DNA from: Rhizobium sp. Q54
GTDB lineage: Bacteria > Pseudomonadota > Alphaproteobacteria > SMXS01
Assembly (NCBI GenBank): GCA_945907245.1
Contig: CAMDTB010000004.1
Span: 1 to 64,000 of the forward strand
Length of the DNA: 64,000 bases
Direction of reading: 5' to 3'
In this document: positions 19,268 to 28,050 of the stretch, in pieces
How positions within the stretch are numbered: the stretch's first letter is position 1
Layout of the letters: every line of letters begins with the position of its first letter
The notes under the pieces: generated by a model
What the model was told of the DNA's origin: nothing
The model's database searches: none
What the model saw: the letters and a program-made list of their open reading frames with translations, nothing else
Program-made: the position numbers and the translations under genes

Positions 19268-20518
19268 CTATCCCTTCCTGTCGAATGTGATCCAGAGCTG
19301 CTTCAAGCCGCGCAGGCACAGATGCGGGTGGTGCTCGAAGCTGTTGCCGGCCGGCGCATAGGCCAGGTTGTCGAGCCGCGCGAGAAGCGCCTCGAACGAG
19401 GCGATCATCTCGTAGCGGGCAAGCTGGGCGCCCAGGCAGTGATGGATGCCCGCGCCGAACGCCAGATGGGCGCCGGCGTTGCCGCGCTCGACGTCGAGCT
19501 GGTGCGGACAGGCGAACTTGGCGCCGTCGCGGTTGGCCGCCGCGTAGCGCAGCATCACCCGAGCGCCCTTCGGAATGGCATAGCCGCCCAGCTCTGTGTC
19601 CTGCTTCACGATCCTGAACAGGCCCTGCACGGCGGATTCGAGCCGCAGCGTCTCCTCGACGAAGGTCGGGATGCGCGACGGATCCTCGCGCAGCAGGCGC
19701 TGCTGGTCGGGGTTGTCGATCAGCAGGGTCATGCCGGCGGCGATGGAGTTGGTGGTGGTCTCGTTGCCGGCCACCAGCACCTGCGAGATGATCGACAGCA
19801 GCTCGCCATTGTCGAGCGGCTTGCCATCGTCGTCGCGGACCTCAAGCAGCGCCGACAGCAGGTCGTCGCGCGGTGTTGCGCGGCGCTGATCGAGGGCATC
19901 GACGAAGTATTTCTGGAACTCCAGCAGCTTGGTGGCGCTGTCGATCCATTCGTCATCGGTCAGCATCAGGCCCAGCGGCGCCACGGACGCATCCGACCAG
20001 ATCTTGAACTTCGGCGCGTCGGCGCGCGGCACGCCGAGCTGGTCGGCGATGACGAACAGCGGGACCGGCACGGCGAATTCGTGGATCAGCTCGACCTGCC
20101 CGCGATCGATGAAGCCATCGATCAGCATATTGGCGATCTCGTCCATGTAGGGCTTCATCGCCCGGACGCGCCTTGGCGTGAACGCGTAGTCCACCATCTT
20201 GCGGTAGCGCGTGTGGCTGGGCGGATCATTGGTCACCATGGTGTTGACCTTGGGCCAGCCGCGCTTCTCGATCTCCCTGACCTCGGGCGGCGGTGCGCGC
20301 ATCTCGGCCGGCGCCTGGCTGCCGATGTTGGAGAACACGTCGGTGTTGCGGATCGCCTCCATCAGCAGGTCGTAGCGGCTGACGATGTAGATCTTGAGAA
20401 TCGGGTCGTAATAGACCGGCGCCTGCTCGCGCAGCACGTCGTAATACTCGTAGGGGTTCTCCTGAACCTCCACGCTGGCAAGGGACCGGTCGCCCGGCGC
20501 GCCCGCTATGGCATCCAT
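19268..20518 (-). CDS. Cytochrome P450
   Basis: A soluble bacterial class I P450 of 416 residues. The I-helix oxygen-activation motif is VAGNETTT, the K-helix ExxR is ETLR, and the haem-binding loop is FGAGIHHCLG with the cysteine ligand at about residue 361. It lacks a membrane anchor, so it needs a ferredoxin and reductase; no dedicated ferredoxin gene adjoins it. First gene of the P450-alcohol dehydrogenase-aldolase operon and divergent from another alcohol dehydrogenase gene 137 bases away. Likely hydroxylates a hydrophobic substrate of the catabolic island. Confidence 0.96.
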   Translation of the reverse strand: MDAIAGAPGDRSLASVEVQENPYEYYDVLREQAPVYYDPILKIYIVSRYDLLMEAIRNTDVFSNIGSQAPAEMRAPPPEVREIEKRGWPKVNTMVTNDPPSHTRYRKMVDYAFTPRRVRAMKPYMDEIANMLIDGFIDRGQVELIHEFAVPVPLFVIADQLGVPRADAPKFKIWSDASVAPLGLMLTDDEWIDSATKLLEFQKYFVDALDQRRATPRDDLLSALLEVRDDDGKPLDNGELLSIISQVLVAGNETTTNSIAAGMTLLIDNPDQQRLLREDPSRIPTFVEETLRLESAVQGLFRIVKQDTELGGYAIPKGARVMLRYAAANRDGAKFACPHQLDVERGNAGAHLAFGAGIHHCLGAQLARYEMIASFEALLARLDNLAYAPAGNSFEHHPHLCLRGLKQLWITFDRKG

Positions 20519-20655
20519 GCTCTTCTCCCCATTTCAGGCTCCCATGGCCTCGCCACCGACGCTATGGCCGCGCAAAAAGGCAGTCAAGCCGCATGGCCGC
20601 ATGCTATCCATTGGCGACGCCATAGAGACGGGGCGAGAGACGGGGCAAACGCTGC

Positions 20656-21750
20656 ATGAAGATTACCGCCGCTATCGCGCAGGGGCCGGACAAGCCCTTC
20701 ACCATCGAGCAAATCGACCTGGACGATCCACGCCCCGACGAGGTGCTGGTGCGCCTGGTTGCCACCGGGGTCTGTCACACCGACATTTTTTTCCGCGACC
20801 TGATGCCACGCCCCGCCGTGCTGGGGCACGAAGGCGCCGGTGTCGTCGAGGCGGTCGGGTCTGACGTCAGGAAAGTGCGGCCGGGCGACCACGTGGTGCT
20901 GTCCTTCGGATCCTGCGGCACCTGCGCGAGTTGCGACGCGGGCGCGCCCTATTACTGCCACCACTTCGGCGCCCACAACGCCAGCGGCCGGCGGCCCGAC
21001 GGCTCCCCGACGCTGACGCGGGGCGGCGAGAAGCTGTTCGGCAACTTCTTCAGCCAGTCGTCCTTCGCCAGCCACGCGCTCGCCAACCAGATCAACGTCG
21101 TCAAGGTACGCCAGGACGCGCCGCTGGAGTTGCTGGGGCCGCTGGGCTGCGGCGTGCAGACCGGCGCGGGTTCGGTGATGAACGGGCTGGAGCCGCTGCC
21201 CGGCGAGGCGCTGGTGATCTTCGGCGCGGGCACCGTCGGCCTGTCGGCGATCATGGCCGCCAATCTGATCGGCTGCGAGCCGATCATCGCCGTAGACCCG
21301 GTCGCCGCCCGCCGCGACATGGCGCTGAGCCTGGGCGCCCATCACGGCATCGACCCGGCGGCGACGGACCCGGTCGCCGAGATCATGCGGCTGACCGGCG
21401 CCGGCGCGCTGCATACGCTCGAATGCACCGGCATTCCCGCGGTGTTCGAGCAGGCAGTGGCCTGCCTCGCGCCGCGCGGAACCTGCGGCCTTATCGGCGC
21501 GCCGCCGCAGGGCAGCAGCGCCTCCATCGACCTGGGCAACCTGCTGGGCAAGGGCATCCGCATCCGCGGCCTCATCGAGGGCGAAAGCCAGATCGACGCG
21601 TTCATCCCGCACCTGGTGGAGCTGTTCCAGGATGGGCTGCTGCCGATCGACCGGCTGGTGACGTTCTACGATCTGGACCAGATCAACGAGGCGGTCGCCG
21701 ACAGTCTGGAAGGCCGGACGATCAAGCCGATCCTGCGGATGCCCCGTTAG
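20656..21750 (+). CDS. Zinc-dependent alcohol dehydrogenase (aryl/benzyl alcohol dehydrogenase-like)
   Basis: A 364-residue MDR of the XylB/class III-like group. The catalytic zinc sites are in ATGVCHTDIFF and LGHEGAGVV, and the structural zinc cysteines in SCGTCASCDAGAPYYC. The cofactor motif is VIFGAGTVGLSAIM. Family members oxidise aryl, allylic or terpene alcohols such as benzyl or perillyl alcohol. The ATG is near a weak purine-rich site. It is divergent from the P450 operon and probably works in the same pathway. Confidence 0.93.
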   Translation: MKITAAIAQGPDKPFTIEQIDLDDPRPDEVLVRLVATGVCHTDIFFRDLMPRPAVLGHEGAGVVEAVGSDVRKVRPGDHVVLSFGSCGTCASCDAGAPYYCHHFGAHNASGRRPDGSPTLTRGGEKLFGNFFSQSSFASHALANQINVVKVRQDAPLELLGPLGCGVQTGAGSVMNGLEPLPGEALVIFGAGTVGLSAIMAANLIGCEPIIAVDPVAARRDMALSLGAHHGIDPAATDPVAEIMRLTGAGALHTLECTGIPAVFEQAVACLAPRGTCGLIGAPPQGSSASIDLGNLLGKGIRIRGLIEGESQIDAFIPHLVELFQDGLLPIDRLVTFYDLDQINEAVADSLEGRTIKPILRMPR

Positions 21751-21783
21751 GGTCGTCTTCTGACGGATTTTCTTTTCTGTGAC

Positions 21784-21866
21784 TCTGCGAGCGTAGCGAA
21801 GCAGTCCAGCCCTTACGCCACATAGCCGTCACCGGATGAGCTGGACTGCTTCGCTACGCTCGCAGA
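21784..21866. repeat. Perfect 27-bp inverted repeat, family A
   Basis: Arms at 21784-21810 and 21840-21866 are exact reverse complements over 27 bases; the core reads GCGAGCGTAGCGAAGCAGTC. The spacer is 29 bases. It lies just after an alcohol dehydrogenase gene and before the end of a convergent gene, so its transcript could act as a two-way barrier. A degenerate copy is at 17300-17390, and this type of element recurs in many alphaproteobacterial genomes. Confidence 0.9.
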
Positions 21867-21896
21867 ATCACCACATGAAGAATTTCGGTGCTTGCT

Positions 21897-22832
21897 CTAG
21901 GAAACCGGAGCGTCCAACGGCAGCGACGGCTGTACCGGCAGGTCGCCGCGCCCACCGGCCAGCGGGAAGCCGGTCAGCTGCCCATAGGCGAAGGTGGCCG
22001 CTGCAACCAGCAGGATGTCGACCAGCATGGCGCACACCACCACGCCGAGCACGCCGGCCCACGCATACCAGGCGCCAAAGTCGATCTCGCCGCCCATCGG
22101 CTCCAGCGCCAGTTCCTCCAGCAACAGCATCATTGCCGCCACCGGCAGTTGTACCAGCAACAGCAGGCCGAGCATGTGCCATCCATTGCCGCTGGTCTGG
22201 CGCCACGCCAGGCTGATGTTGAGGTCCCGGCCCAGGATCGCGTGGTTGAACAGGAACACCAGCCTGACCGCCAGCAGGACGGCGAGCAGCGAGCCGACCG
22301 CGACGAACGCGTGATAGGCGAGCGCGATGCCGGGCATCATGGCGGTCTCGTGCGCCATCAGCGTCAGCAAATCGCCGAAGGGCAGCAGCGCGACCGCGAA
22401 CGCCACGGACAGGGCGAGCACGGCCAGCGTGCCGGGCGGGAAATCGTCGACCGCATCGCCCCGTACCGCATCGCGCCCGAAGGTGAACAGCCGGTAGGAG
22501 GCGACGCTGAGCGGCGTGAGGATCGCCGCGGCCAGCACGGTCATCAGGCTGTTCAGGATGGTGACGTCGACCCAGGTCTCGGCGACATGCGCCGCGTGAC
22601 GGAAGCCGCCTTCGACGATCAGCAGCAGCACGAACGGCATGGCGGCGAAGCGCGCGAGCGCCGGTATTGCCCGCCACGTGCGGCGATAGGCCCGGAGCGC
22701 GAGCTTCAGGACGGGCAGATGGTCTGAATCATGACTGGCGTGAATATCCGGCTCCGCGGCGGTGCTGATGCAGGCATCAAGATATCCGTTTCCCTGAGCT
22801 TGTCGAAGGGCCTCGCATCGGCGTTCATGCAA
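21897..22832 (-). CDS. Uncharacterised polytopic membrane protein (start uncertain)
   Basis: A predicted inner-membrane protein with six or seven hydrophobic helices, for example MPFVLLLIVEG, TLAVLALSVAFAVALLPFG and HMLGLLLLVQLPVAAMMLLL. I do not recognise the family. The open frame reaches a TTG at 22832 inside the right arm of an inverted repeat, so the first 15 to 20 residues are probably not translated. No in-frame ATG or GTG with a good ribosome site precedes residue 65, although the stretch PVLKLALRAYRRTW before it looks like genuine protein. The true start may be a rare codon, or the N-terminus may have been disrupted by the repeat. Confidence 0.6.
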   Translation of the reverse strand: MHERRCEALRQAQGNGYLDACISTAAEPDIHASHDSDHLPVLKLALRAYRRTWRAIPALARFAAMPFVLLLIVEGGFRHAAHVAETWVDVTILNSLMTVLAAAILTPLSVASYRLFTFGRDAVRGDAVDDFPPGTLAVLALSVAFAVALLPFGDLLTLMAHETAMMPGIALAYHAFVAVGSLLAVLLAVRLVFLFNHAILGRDLNISLAWRQTSGNGWHMLGLLLLVQLPVAAMMLLLEELALEPMGGEIDFGAWYAWAGVLGVVVCAMLVDILLVAAATFAYGQLTGFPLAGGRGDLPVQPSLPLDAPVS

Positions 22833-22854
22833 GGCCCTTCGACAAGCTCAGGGA
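22791..22854. repeat. Perfect 23-bp inverted repeat, family B
   Basis: Arms at 22791-22813 and 22832-22854 are perfect reverse complements (core CCCTGAGCTTGTCGAAGGGC) with an 18-base spacer. The same palindromic unit is widespread in Proteobacteria as an interspersed REP-like element. Here it overlaps the apparent 5' end of the membrane-protein gene on the minus strand. Confidence 0.9.
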
Positions 22855-22925
22855 CGCGGTGAAATGGGTGTTTTGCACAGGAGCGGAATCGCCGCGACTG
22901 CCCTTGATGAGGAAAAAGTAGCGGT

Positions 22926-23498
22926 TTACTCGGCCGCGCGCTGGGGCACGAAGGGGCAGTATTCCTCCCTGGCGACCAGATCGAGCACGAAGGCCATCTT
23001 GTTCATGCCGCCCAGGATGGCGCCGACCATGGACAGTTCGACGATGTCGCCGTCGCTGAAGTGCTCCTTCAGCCGGGCATAGAGCGCCGGGGTCAGCGAG
23101 CCGCCCATGTTGGTGAGCGCCAGCTGCTCGGCCAGCGCGATGGCGGCCTTGTCGGCGCCGGAGAACGGGCCGTTCTCGTAGTCCTCCATGGCGTCGAGCT
23201 CGGCCTCGGTGAGACCGGCCTCCTTCGACGACGCGCGGTTGTTGAGGTTGCAGTAATGGCAGCCATGGATCAGCGACAGGCGGTAGCGCACCAGCTCCTT
23301 GTAGCGGCGCGGCACGTCGCCCTCGAAGAACAGCTCCTTGTAGAAGTGCTGGCCGAACATCTTCGACGCCTTGGGCGAATTGGCGAAAACCTCGAGGATG
23401 GTGGTGTCCTCGCAGATCGCCTTCGAGCGGTCCCAGCCGGCCTGCTGCTCGGGCGACAGCTGGTCGCGCGACACCCGGTTCATCAATGTGTTGGTCAT
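22926..23498 (-). CDS. Carboxymuconolactone decarboxylase family (AhpD-like) protein
   Basis: A 190-residue all-helical protein with the CMD/AhpD-like signature KELVRYRLSLIHGCHYCNL, including the redox-capable CxxC (CHYC) and nearby His. Family members are either peroxidase-type thiol proteins or decarboxylases acting on ring-cleavage lactones; the CxxC favours a redox or hydroperoxide role. The ATG at 23498 is preceded by GGGGAGGCGGCC, a strong ribosome site, so the longer frame to 23552 is not used. It is divergent from the epoxide-hydrolase-family gene. Confidence 0.88.
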   Translation of the reverse strand: MTNTLMNRVSRDQLSPEQQAGWDRSKAICEDTTILEVFANSPKASKMFGQHFYKELFFEGDVPRRYKELVRYRLSLIHGCHYCNLNNRASSKEAGLTEAELDAMEDYENGPFSGADKAAIALAEQLALTNMGGSLTPALYARLKEHFSDGDIVELSMVGAILGGMNKMAFVLDLVAREEYCPFVPQRAAE

Positions 23499-23594
23499 GG
23501 CCGCCTCCCCTGACGAATGAACGAAATCTTCAAACTTATGATCACCGAACATATGCTAAGAAGGCCGAGGAAAGCAATTCACGGGGAGGATCGA

Positions 23595-23960
23595 ATGAGC
23601 AACACCCAGATCATCAAGGACTTCATCGCCGCCTGGAACGAGAACGACATCGACAAGGCCTGCGACATGATGTCCGAGGACATCTTCTACCACAATGTGC
23701 CGATGGCCCCGGTCACCGGCCGCGAGGCGTCGCGCGCCATGCTGAAGGCCATGGGCCCGCTGACCGACGTGAACTGGGAGCTGCTCGCCATCGCCGAGAA
23801 CGGCGAGGTGGTGATGACCGAACGGGTCGACCGCATGACCATGGGCGGCAAGAAGGTCGCCATCCCGCTGATGGGCATCTTCCGCATCCGGAACGGCGAG
23901 ATCTACGAGTGGAAGGATTATTTCGACCTGGGTGATTTCCAGCGCCAGATGGCGGGGTAA
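23595..23960 (+). CDS. Limonene-1,2-epoxide hydrolase family protein
   Basis: A 121-residue cone-shaped NTF2-like protein. It matches limonene-1,2-epoxide hydrolase closely from memory of the Rhodococcus enzyme. The active-site Tyr and Asn are in FYHNVP (Tyr32, Asn34), and the catalytic Asp-Arg-Asp triad is Arg77 and Asp79 in TERVDR with Asp108 in EWKDYFDL. The VTGREA and GIFRIRNGEI segments also align. Such enzymes open epoxides with water to trans-diols. The ATG at 23595 follows the strong site GGGGAGGA. The triad is intact, so activity is expected, but the substrate is unproven; terpene-like epoxides are one guess. Confidence 0.85.
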   Translation: MSNTQIIKDFIAAWNENDIDKACDMMSEDIFYHNVPMAPVTGREASRAMLKAMGPLTDVNWELLAIAENGEVVMTERVDRMTMGGKKVAIPLMGIFRIRNGEIYEWKDYFDLGDFQRQMAG

Positions 23961-23980
23961 GCACCTTCTCCACCAATTAA

Positions 23981-24052
23981 ATTGTCATCCCGGCGAAAGC
24001 CGGGACCCAGTGGCCGTAGGGCTGTGTACCTTCCCCGTTCCGGGATGACAAT
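23981..24052. repeat. Inverted repeat, family C (partly eroded)
   Basis: A left arm beginning ATTGTCATCCCGG at 23981 pairs perfectly over 13 bases with 24040-24052. The left side continues into the full element GCGAAAGCCGGGACCCAG, but the right side has lost that part. It fills the gap between two convergent genes and belongs to the same family as 34304-34451. Confidence 0.8.
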
Positions 24053-24071
24053 CTAGTTCGGGTGATATGGC

Positions 24072-24824
24072 TTACGCCAACTCCCCCGCGCAGTATCGGA
24101 TGCCCCGGCGCAGGATTTCATAGAACACCGGCTGGTCCCAAGCGCAGCGATCCACGGTGGGCCATTCGTCCATGATCGGGATCATGTCGTATTTGCCGCG
24201 GCAATGGCCGAGGGCGCAGTAGACCACTTCGCCGGGGCCCTGCTGCTTGGTGTAGAGCATGTAGTGGCGGCCGGTGCCGCCGGTCCAGTCGCCCTCGATG
24301 AAGCCGTCGCACGTGCCGTGCCAGTGGGTCTCGAGCAGCACCCGGTTGTCGCCGTAATATTCGGCGCAGTAGATCTCGTCATTGATGGTGAAGCTGTCGA
24401 TGCCCTTCACCAGCGGATGGTTCTCCTCGCCCGGCGTGACCGTGACCTGGAAGTCCTGCAGCGGCGGATGGGCGATGAACTGGCTGCCGATCATCTCCAT
24501 GAAGCGCGGCGCCTCGCGCGGCGTCGCCACGCCGCCCTCGACGAAACGCAGCACCGAATTGGTGCCGTGCAGCGCGAACCACTTGCCGCCGCGCTGGAGG
24601 AACTGGTGCAGCGCCTCGGTCTGGTCGGCGGTTGGCTGGACGTCGCAGGTATAGGTGATCAGCACATCGCAGGCGGCGATCGACGCGGTGTCGGCATAAT
24701 CCACCGAGACGCTCGCCAGATAGCGCTCGTCCTCGGCGAGGAGCTTGAGGAGCTCGAGCCGCGCGAAATTGATGTCGTGATACTTGCCGGACGCCACCAG
24801 ATGAAACCGGACCGGTTTGGCCAT
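24072..24824 (-). CDS. ThuA-like (class I glutamine-amidotransferase-fold) protein 1
   Basis: A 250-residue protein of the ThuA superfamily. Marks are ACDVLITYTCDVQPT, LHQFLQRGGKWFALHGTNSV, the HPLVKGIDSF loop and the C-terminal YCALGHCRGKYD region. ThuA proteins have a flavodoxin/amidotransferase-like fold and are linked to sugar or glucoside metabolism; for most the reaction is unknown. It lies 119 bases downstream of the Rieske ferredoxin on the same strand and may end that transcription unit. A second ThuA-like gene, only distantly similar, is at 41151-42059. Confidence 0.82.
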   Translation of the reverse strand: MAKPVRFHLVASGKYHDINFARLELLKLLAEDERYLASVSVDYADTASIAACDVLITYTCDVQPTADQTEALHQFLQRGGKWFALHGTNSVLRFVEGGVATPREAPRFMEMIGSQFIAHPPLQDFQVTVTPGEENHPLVKGIDSFTINDEIYCAEYYGDNRVLLETHWHGTCDGFIEGDWTGGTGRHYMLYTKQQGPGEVVYCALGHCRGKYDMIPIMDEWPTVDRCAWDQPVFYEILRRGIRYCAGELA

Positions 24825-24943
24825 GCGCGCTCTCCCCTTTGCAGCCGCCGTCCCACCGGCGATGACCCGACTTTAGCCGCGGCGTGTTCCGCGCGGCCAG
24901 CGATTTCTAGGGGATATCCTGATTTCTCAGGGAAATTGCCGGT

Positions 24944-25333
24944 TCAGAAATAGCCGCCGGCACCCGGGATCGCGAACGGATTGCCCGGCTTCTTCTTCGG
25001 CTCGATGAGCTGCACCAGCACGTCCTCGCCCTCGACCTTCACCGGATAGACGGTGATCGGCAGCACCGCCGGCGCGCTCATCGCCTTGCCGGTCTCCAGG
25101 TCGAAATTGGCGCCGTGATGTGGGCAGACGATCTTGCCAGCGCGAATTCGGGCGCCTTCCATCGACTTCTTCTCGTGCGAGCACTGGTTCTCGATGGCCT
25201 TGAACCCGCCATGCGGCATGTGGATGACCAGCACGTTGCGGCCCTCCAGCGGATAGCACCTGCTTTTGCCCGGCTCCACGTCCGTGGTCTTGGCCACGAA
25301 GCGAAACGGAATGTCGGCGGCTTGTGCGGTCAT
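24944..25333 (-). CDS. Rieske [2Fe-2S] ferredoxin
   Basis: A 129-residue soluble Rieske-type ferredoxin. The cluster ligands are in CSHEKKSM (Cys and His) and CPHHGANFD (Cys and His), the standard CxH...CxxH arrangement of dioxygenase ferredoxins. A Pro-rich C-terminal tail of about 20 residues is added. It starts 8 bases after the stop of the third oxygenase alpha subunit and so very probably delivers electrons to one or more of the three oxygenases. A matching ferredoxin reductase is not seen in the window. Confidence 0.93.
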   Translation of the reverse strand: MTAQAADIPFRFVAKTTDVEPGKSRCYPLEGRNVLVIHMPHGGFKAIENQCSHEKKSMEGARIRAGKIVCPHHGANFDLETGKAMSAPAVLPITVYPVKVEGEDVLVQLIEPKKKPGNPFAIPGAGGYF

Positions 25334-25341
25334 CGTCTTCC

Positions 25342-26646
25342 TTAGGCGTCGTTGGCGTAGTCACCGTTGATATAGGCCATCAACGTCTTGTGCATATGGC
25401 GGATCCGGCGTTCCTGGTGGGAAATCCACAACCCCTTGAACGCCGACGAGTTGTTGCCCTTCTGCACATGCGGCAGGTTGACCGAGTCCTGGTCGAGCAC
25501 CAGGCCGAGCGAGCGCTCGCCGTGGTTGACGTGCTCGTGATCGGGCAGCGGCGGGCGCTTCTGGCCGTTCTTGATCCGCGCCCATACCCAGACGTCGTAA
25601 TACATCTTGTTCGGGTCGGTCTCGTGCGGCCGCTGGCGGAACATCATCATCCGGTCGGCGAAGGTGTTCAGCGTCAGGTTCGGGAAGATGAAATAGTGAT
25701 AGTCGTCGGTCAACTGGTCGTCGTTCAGCTCGGAATAGTCGACGCCCAGCTTGTCCTGGTTCTCGCGCTTGAAGATCTGGATCGCCCGGCGCGCCTCGGA
25801 GACGCGGCCGCGGAACTCCTCGGGGTTCATGCCCAGCGCGGTCATCTTGCTGGCGATGATCTCAGGCACCTCCTCCACTTCCTCGCCCAGGCGCGGGCTG
25901 TAGGTGTGGAACGGCACCAGGTAGCGGTTGTGCCGGTCGTAGAGGTCGATCTGCACGTCGACATCGTCGTTGTCGTAGAGCAGTTCGGGGTGGATGCACT
26001 GGACATGGTAGACCTCGTTGAATGCGTCGACCGAGGTCTTCCAGTTGCAGTCCCAGTTGATGGTGACGTTCATCACCATCGCCATCTTCTCGAAATGATA
26101 CGGGCCGAGGTGCTCCGGGATGATGCCGAGATAGTCCATCAGCGGCTCGGCGTCCGGGTTCAGGTTGAACCACACGAAGCCGCCCCAGGTGCCGGTGTTC
26201 ACCGGCTTCAGCGACAGCTGGTCCTTGGGACAGCCCTGGGTGAAGTCCTGCTCGTCGGGGACGTTCACCAGCCTGCCGGTCAGGTCGTATTCCCAGAAAT
26301 GGTACGCGCATTGCAGGGTGCGCGAGTTGCCCATCTTGTCGAACTTGACCTGGTTTCCGCGGTGGTTGCAGACATTGTAGAAGGTCCGCGGCACGCCGTC
26401 CTCGCCGCGCACGATCAGCAGGCTCTCGGTGCCGATCTCGGTGGTGATGTAGTCGCCGACATCGGGGATCTCCTCCTCGCGGCAGCCCATCAGCCAGGTC
26501 TTGGTCCACATCCGCTCCCACTCGAGTTGCATGAACTCGGGCGAGGTGTAGCGTTCCTTCGGAATCAGCGCATTGCCGAGATCGGGTTCGGGCGACTTCT
26601 CCGCCGGCGTACCCGTGCTTTCCTTCACCCTGATGACCGCGACCAT
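25342..26646 (-). CDS. Rieske non-haem iron oxygenase, alpha subunit (third of three)
   Basis: A 434-residue ring-hydroxylating oxygenase alpha subunit. The Rieske cluster ligands are Cys93 and His95 (CNHRG) and Cys113 and His116 (CAYH). The mononuclear iron site is in the FNEVYHVQCIHPE segment, whose two His are 5 residues apart. No beta-subunit gene is present, so an alpha-only trimer is likely. The ATG at 26646 aligns with the starts of the two paralogues; the frame reaches 26718 without extra homology. It is separated by 83 bases from the second copy and by 8 from the ferredoxin. A short insertion before the C-terminal PDHEHVNHGERSLGL differs among copies. Confidence 0.95.
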   Translation of the reverse strand: MVAVIRVKESTGTPAEKSPEPDLGNALIPKERYTSPEFMQLEWERMWTKTWLMGCREEEIPDVGDYITTEIGTESLLIVRGEDGVPRTFYNVCNHRGNQVKFDKMGNSRTLQCAYHFWEYDLTGRLVNVPDEQDFTQGCPKDQLSLKPVNTGTWGGFVWFNLNPDAEPLMDYLGIIPEHLGPYHFEKMAMVMNVTINWDCNWKTSVDAFNEVYHVQCIHPELLYDNDDVDVQIDLYDRHNRYLVPFHTYSPRLGEEVEEVPEIIASKMTALGMNPEEFRGRVSEARRAIQIFKRENQDKLGVDYSELNDDQLTDDYHYFIFPNLTLNTFADRMMMFRQRPHETDPNKMYYDVWVWARIKNGQKRPPLPDHEHVNHGERSLGLVLDQDSVNLPHVQKGNNSSAFKGLWISHQERRIRHMHKTLMAYINGDYANDA

Positions 26647-26729
26647 TCGAGAACTCCAAATCCTGAATAGAGAGCGCCCTTTTTGCCGTCTGGGACGGCG
26701 CGAGGCAACCTCATTCATACACGACTTTT

Positions 26730-28013
26730 TTATATCGCGATGTATTTCATCAAGGTTTCATGCATATGCCGGATGCGGCGCTCGATGTGGCTGATCCAAA
26801 GGCCCCTGTAAGCCTCGGAATGCATGCCCTTCTGGATATGCGGCAGATTGACCGAATCCTGGTCGAGCACCAGCCCCAGGGACCGGTCGCCATGCCTGAT
26901 GTGCTCATGGTCTGGCACCGGCGGGCGCGCCTCGCCCTTCGGCAGCCGGCGCATGATCGACAGGTCGAAATACATCCGGTCCGGATCGGTCTCGTGCGGC
27001 CGCTGGCGGAACATCATCAGCCGGTCTGCGAAGATGTTCATCGTGATGTTGGGAAAGATGAAATAGTGGTAGTCGTCCGACAGCTGGTCGTCGCTGAGCC
27101 GGTTGTAGTCGTAGCCCAGCGCGTCCGCCGTCTCGCGCTTGCGGCGCTGGAAGGCGCGGCGCACCTCGTCCACCCTGCCCCGGAAATCCGCCGGCTCCAT
27201 GCCCAGTGCGACCATGTCGGCAGCCATGATGTCCGGCACGTCCTGCAACGCCCCAACCCGCGGCGCCGGCCGCTGGAACGGGATCAGGTAGCGGCTGTGC
27301 CGGTCGTAGAGGTCGATCTGCACGTCCACGTCGTCATGCAGGTAGGACAACTCCGGATGGATGCAGGGCGTGTGATAATACTCGTTGAACGCATCGACCG
27401 AGGCCTTCCAGTTGCAGTCCCAGTCGATGGTGAGGTTCATCATCATCGGCATCTTCTCGAACTCGTAGGGATCGAGATGCTCGGGGATGATGCCCAGATA
27501 GTCCCGCAGCGCCCCGGCGTCCGGATTCAGCGTGTACCAGACGAAGCCGCCCCAGGTGTCGGTGCGGACCGCTTTCAGGCTCAGCTGGTCCCTGGGGCAG
27601 CCCTGGGTAAAGTCCTGCTCGTCGGGCACGCCGATCAGCTGGCCGGTCAGATCGTATTCCCAGAAGTGGTACGCGCACTGCAGGGTCCGCGAGTTGCCGC
27701 ATTCGTCGAACTTCACCTGGTTTCCGCGGTGGTTGCAGACATTGTAGAAGGTCCGCGCCTTGCCGTCTTCGCCGCGCACGATCAGTAGCGATTCCGTGCC
27801 GATCGTCGTGGTGACGTAGTCGCCGGTCTCCGGGATTTCGTCCTCGCGGCAGCCGACCAGCCAGACCTTCGTCCACATCCGCTCCCATTCGAGCTTCATG
27901 AACTCGGGCGAGATGTAGCGGTCCTTCGGGATGATCGCGTGGCCCATGTCGGGCTCGGGCGCCTTGGCGACCGGCGTGCCGCCCGGCGTCTCGATACGCG
28001 TAATGGCGTTCAT
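26730..28013 (-). CDS. Rieske non-haem iron oxygenase, alpha subunit (second of three)
   Basis: A 427-residue paralogue of the flanking oxygenases. The Rieske ligands are at 93, 95, 113 and 116 and the iron-site segment is FNEYYHTPCIHPE. It is the most divergent copy: the residues around the substrate pocket differ (for example YYHTPC where the others have VYHVQC). The C-terminus ends MKYIAI and lacks the NG(E/D)YANDA tail of both neighbours. The ATG at 28013 is chosen; an in-frame TTG lies two codons upstream. A strong terminator precedes it, so it may need its own promoter or depend on read-through. Confidence 0.94.
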   Translation of the reverse strand: MNAITRIETPGGTPVAKAPEPDMGHAIIPKDRYISPEFMKLEWERMWTKVWLVGCREDEIPETGDYVTTTIGTESLLIVRGEDGKARTFYNVCNHRGNQVKFDECGNSRTLQCAYHFWEYDLTGQLIGVPDEQDFTQGCPRDQLSLKAVRTDTWGGFVWYTLNPDAGALRDYLGIIPEHLDPYEFEKMPMMMNLTIDWDCNWKASVDAFNEYYHTPCIHPELSYLHDDVDVQIDLYDRHSRYLIPFQRPAPRVGALQDVPDIMAADMVALGMEPADFRGRVDEVRRAFQRRKRETADALGYDYNRLSDDQLSDDYHYFIFPNITMNIFADRLMMFRQRPHETDPDRMYFDLSIMRRLPKGEARPPVPDHEHIRHGDRSLGLVLDQDSVNLPHIQKGMHSEAYRGLWISHIERRIRHMHETLMKYIAI

Positions 28014-28050
28014 GAACAATCTCCCCGATCAGTTCCATGACCACTGTCGC

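Noticed and set aside
20656-20900. Assigning the plus-strand alcohol dehydrogenase as a specific benzyl or perillyl alcohol dehydrogenase
   Set aside because: The zinc and cofactor motifs define the family only; substrate cannot be read from them.
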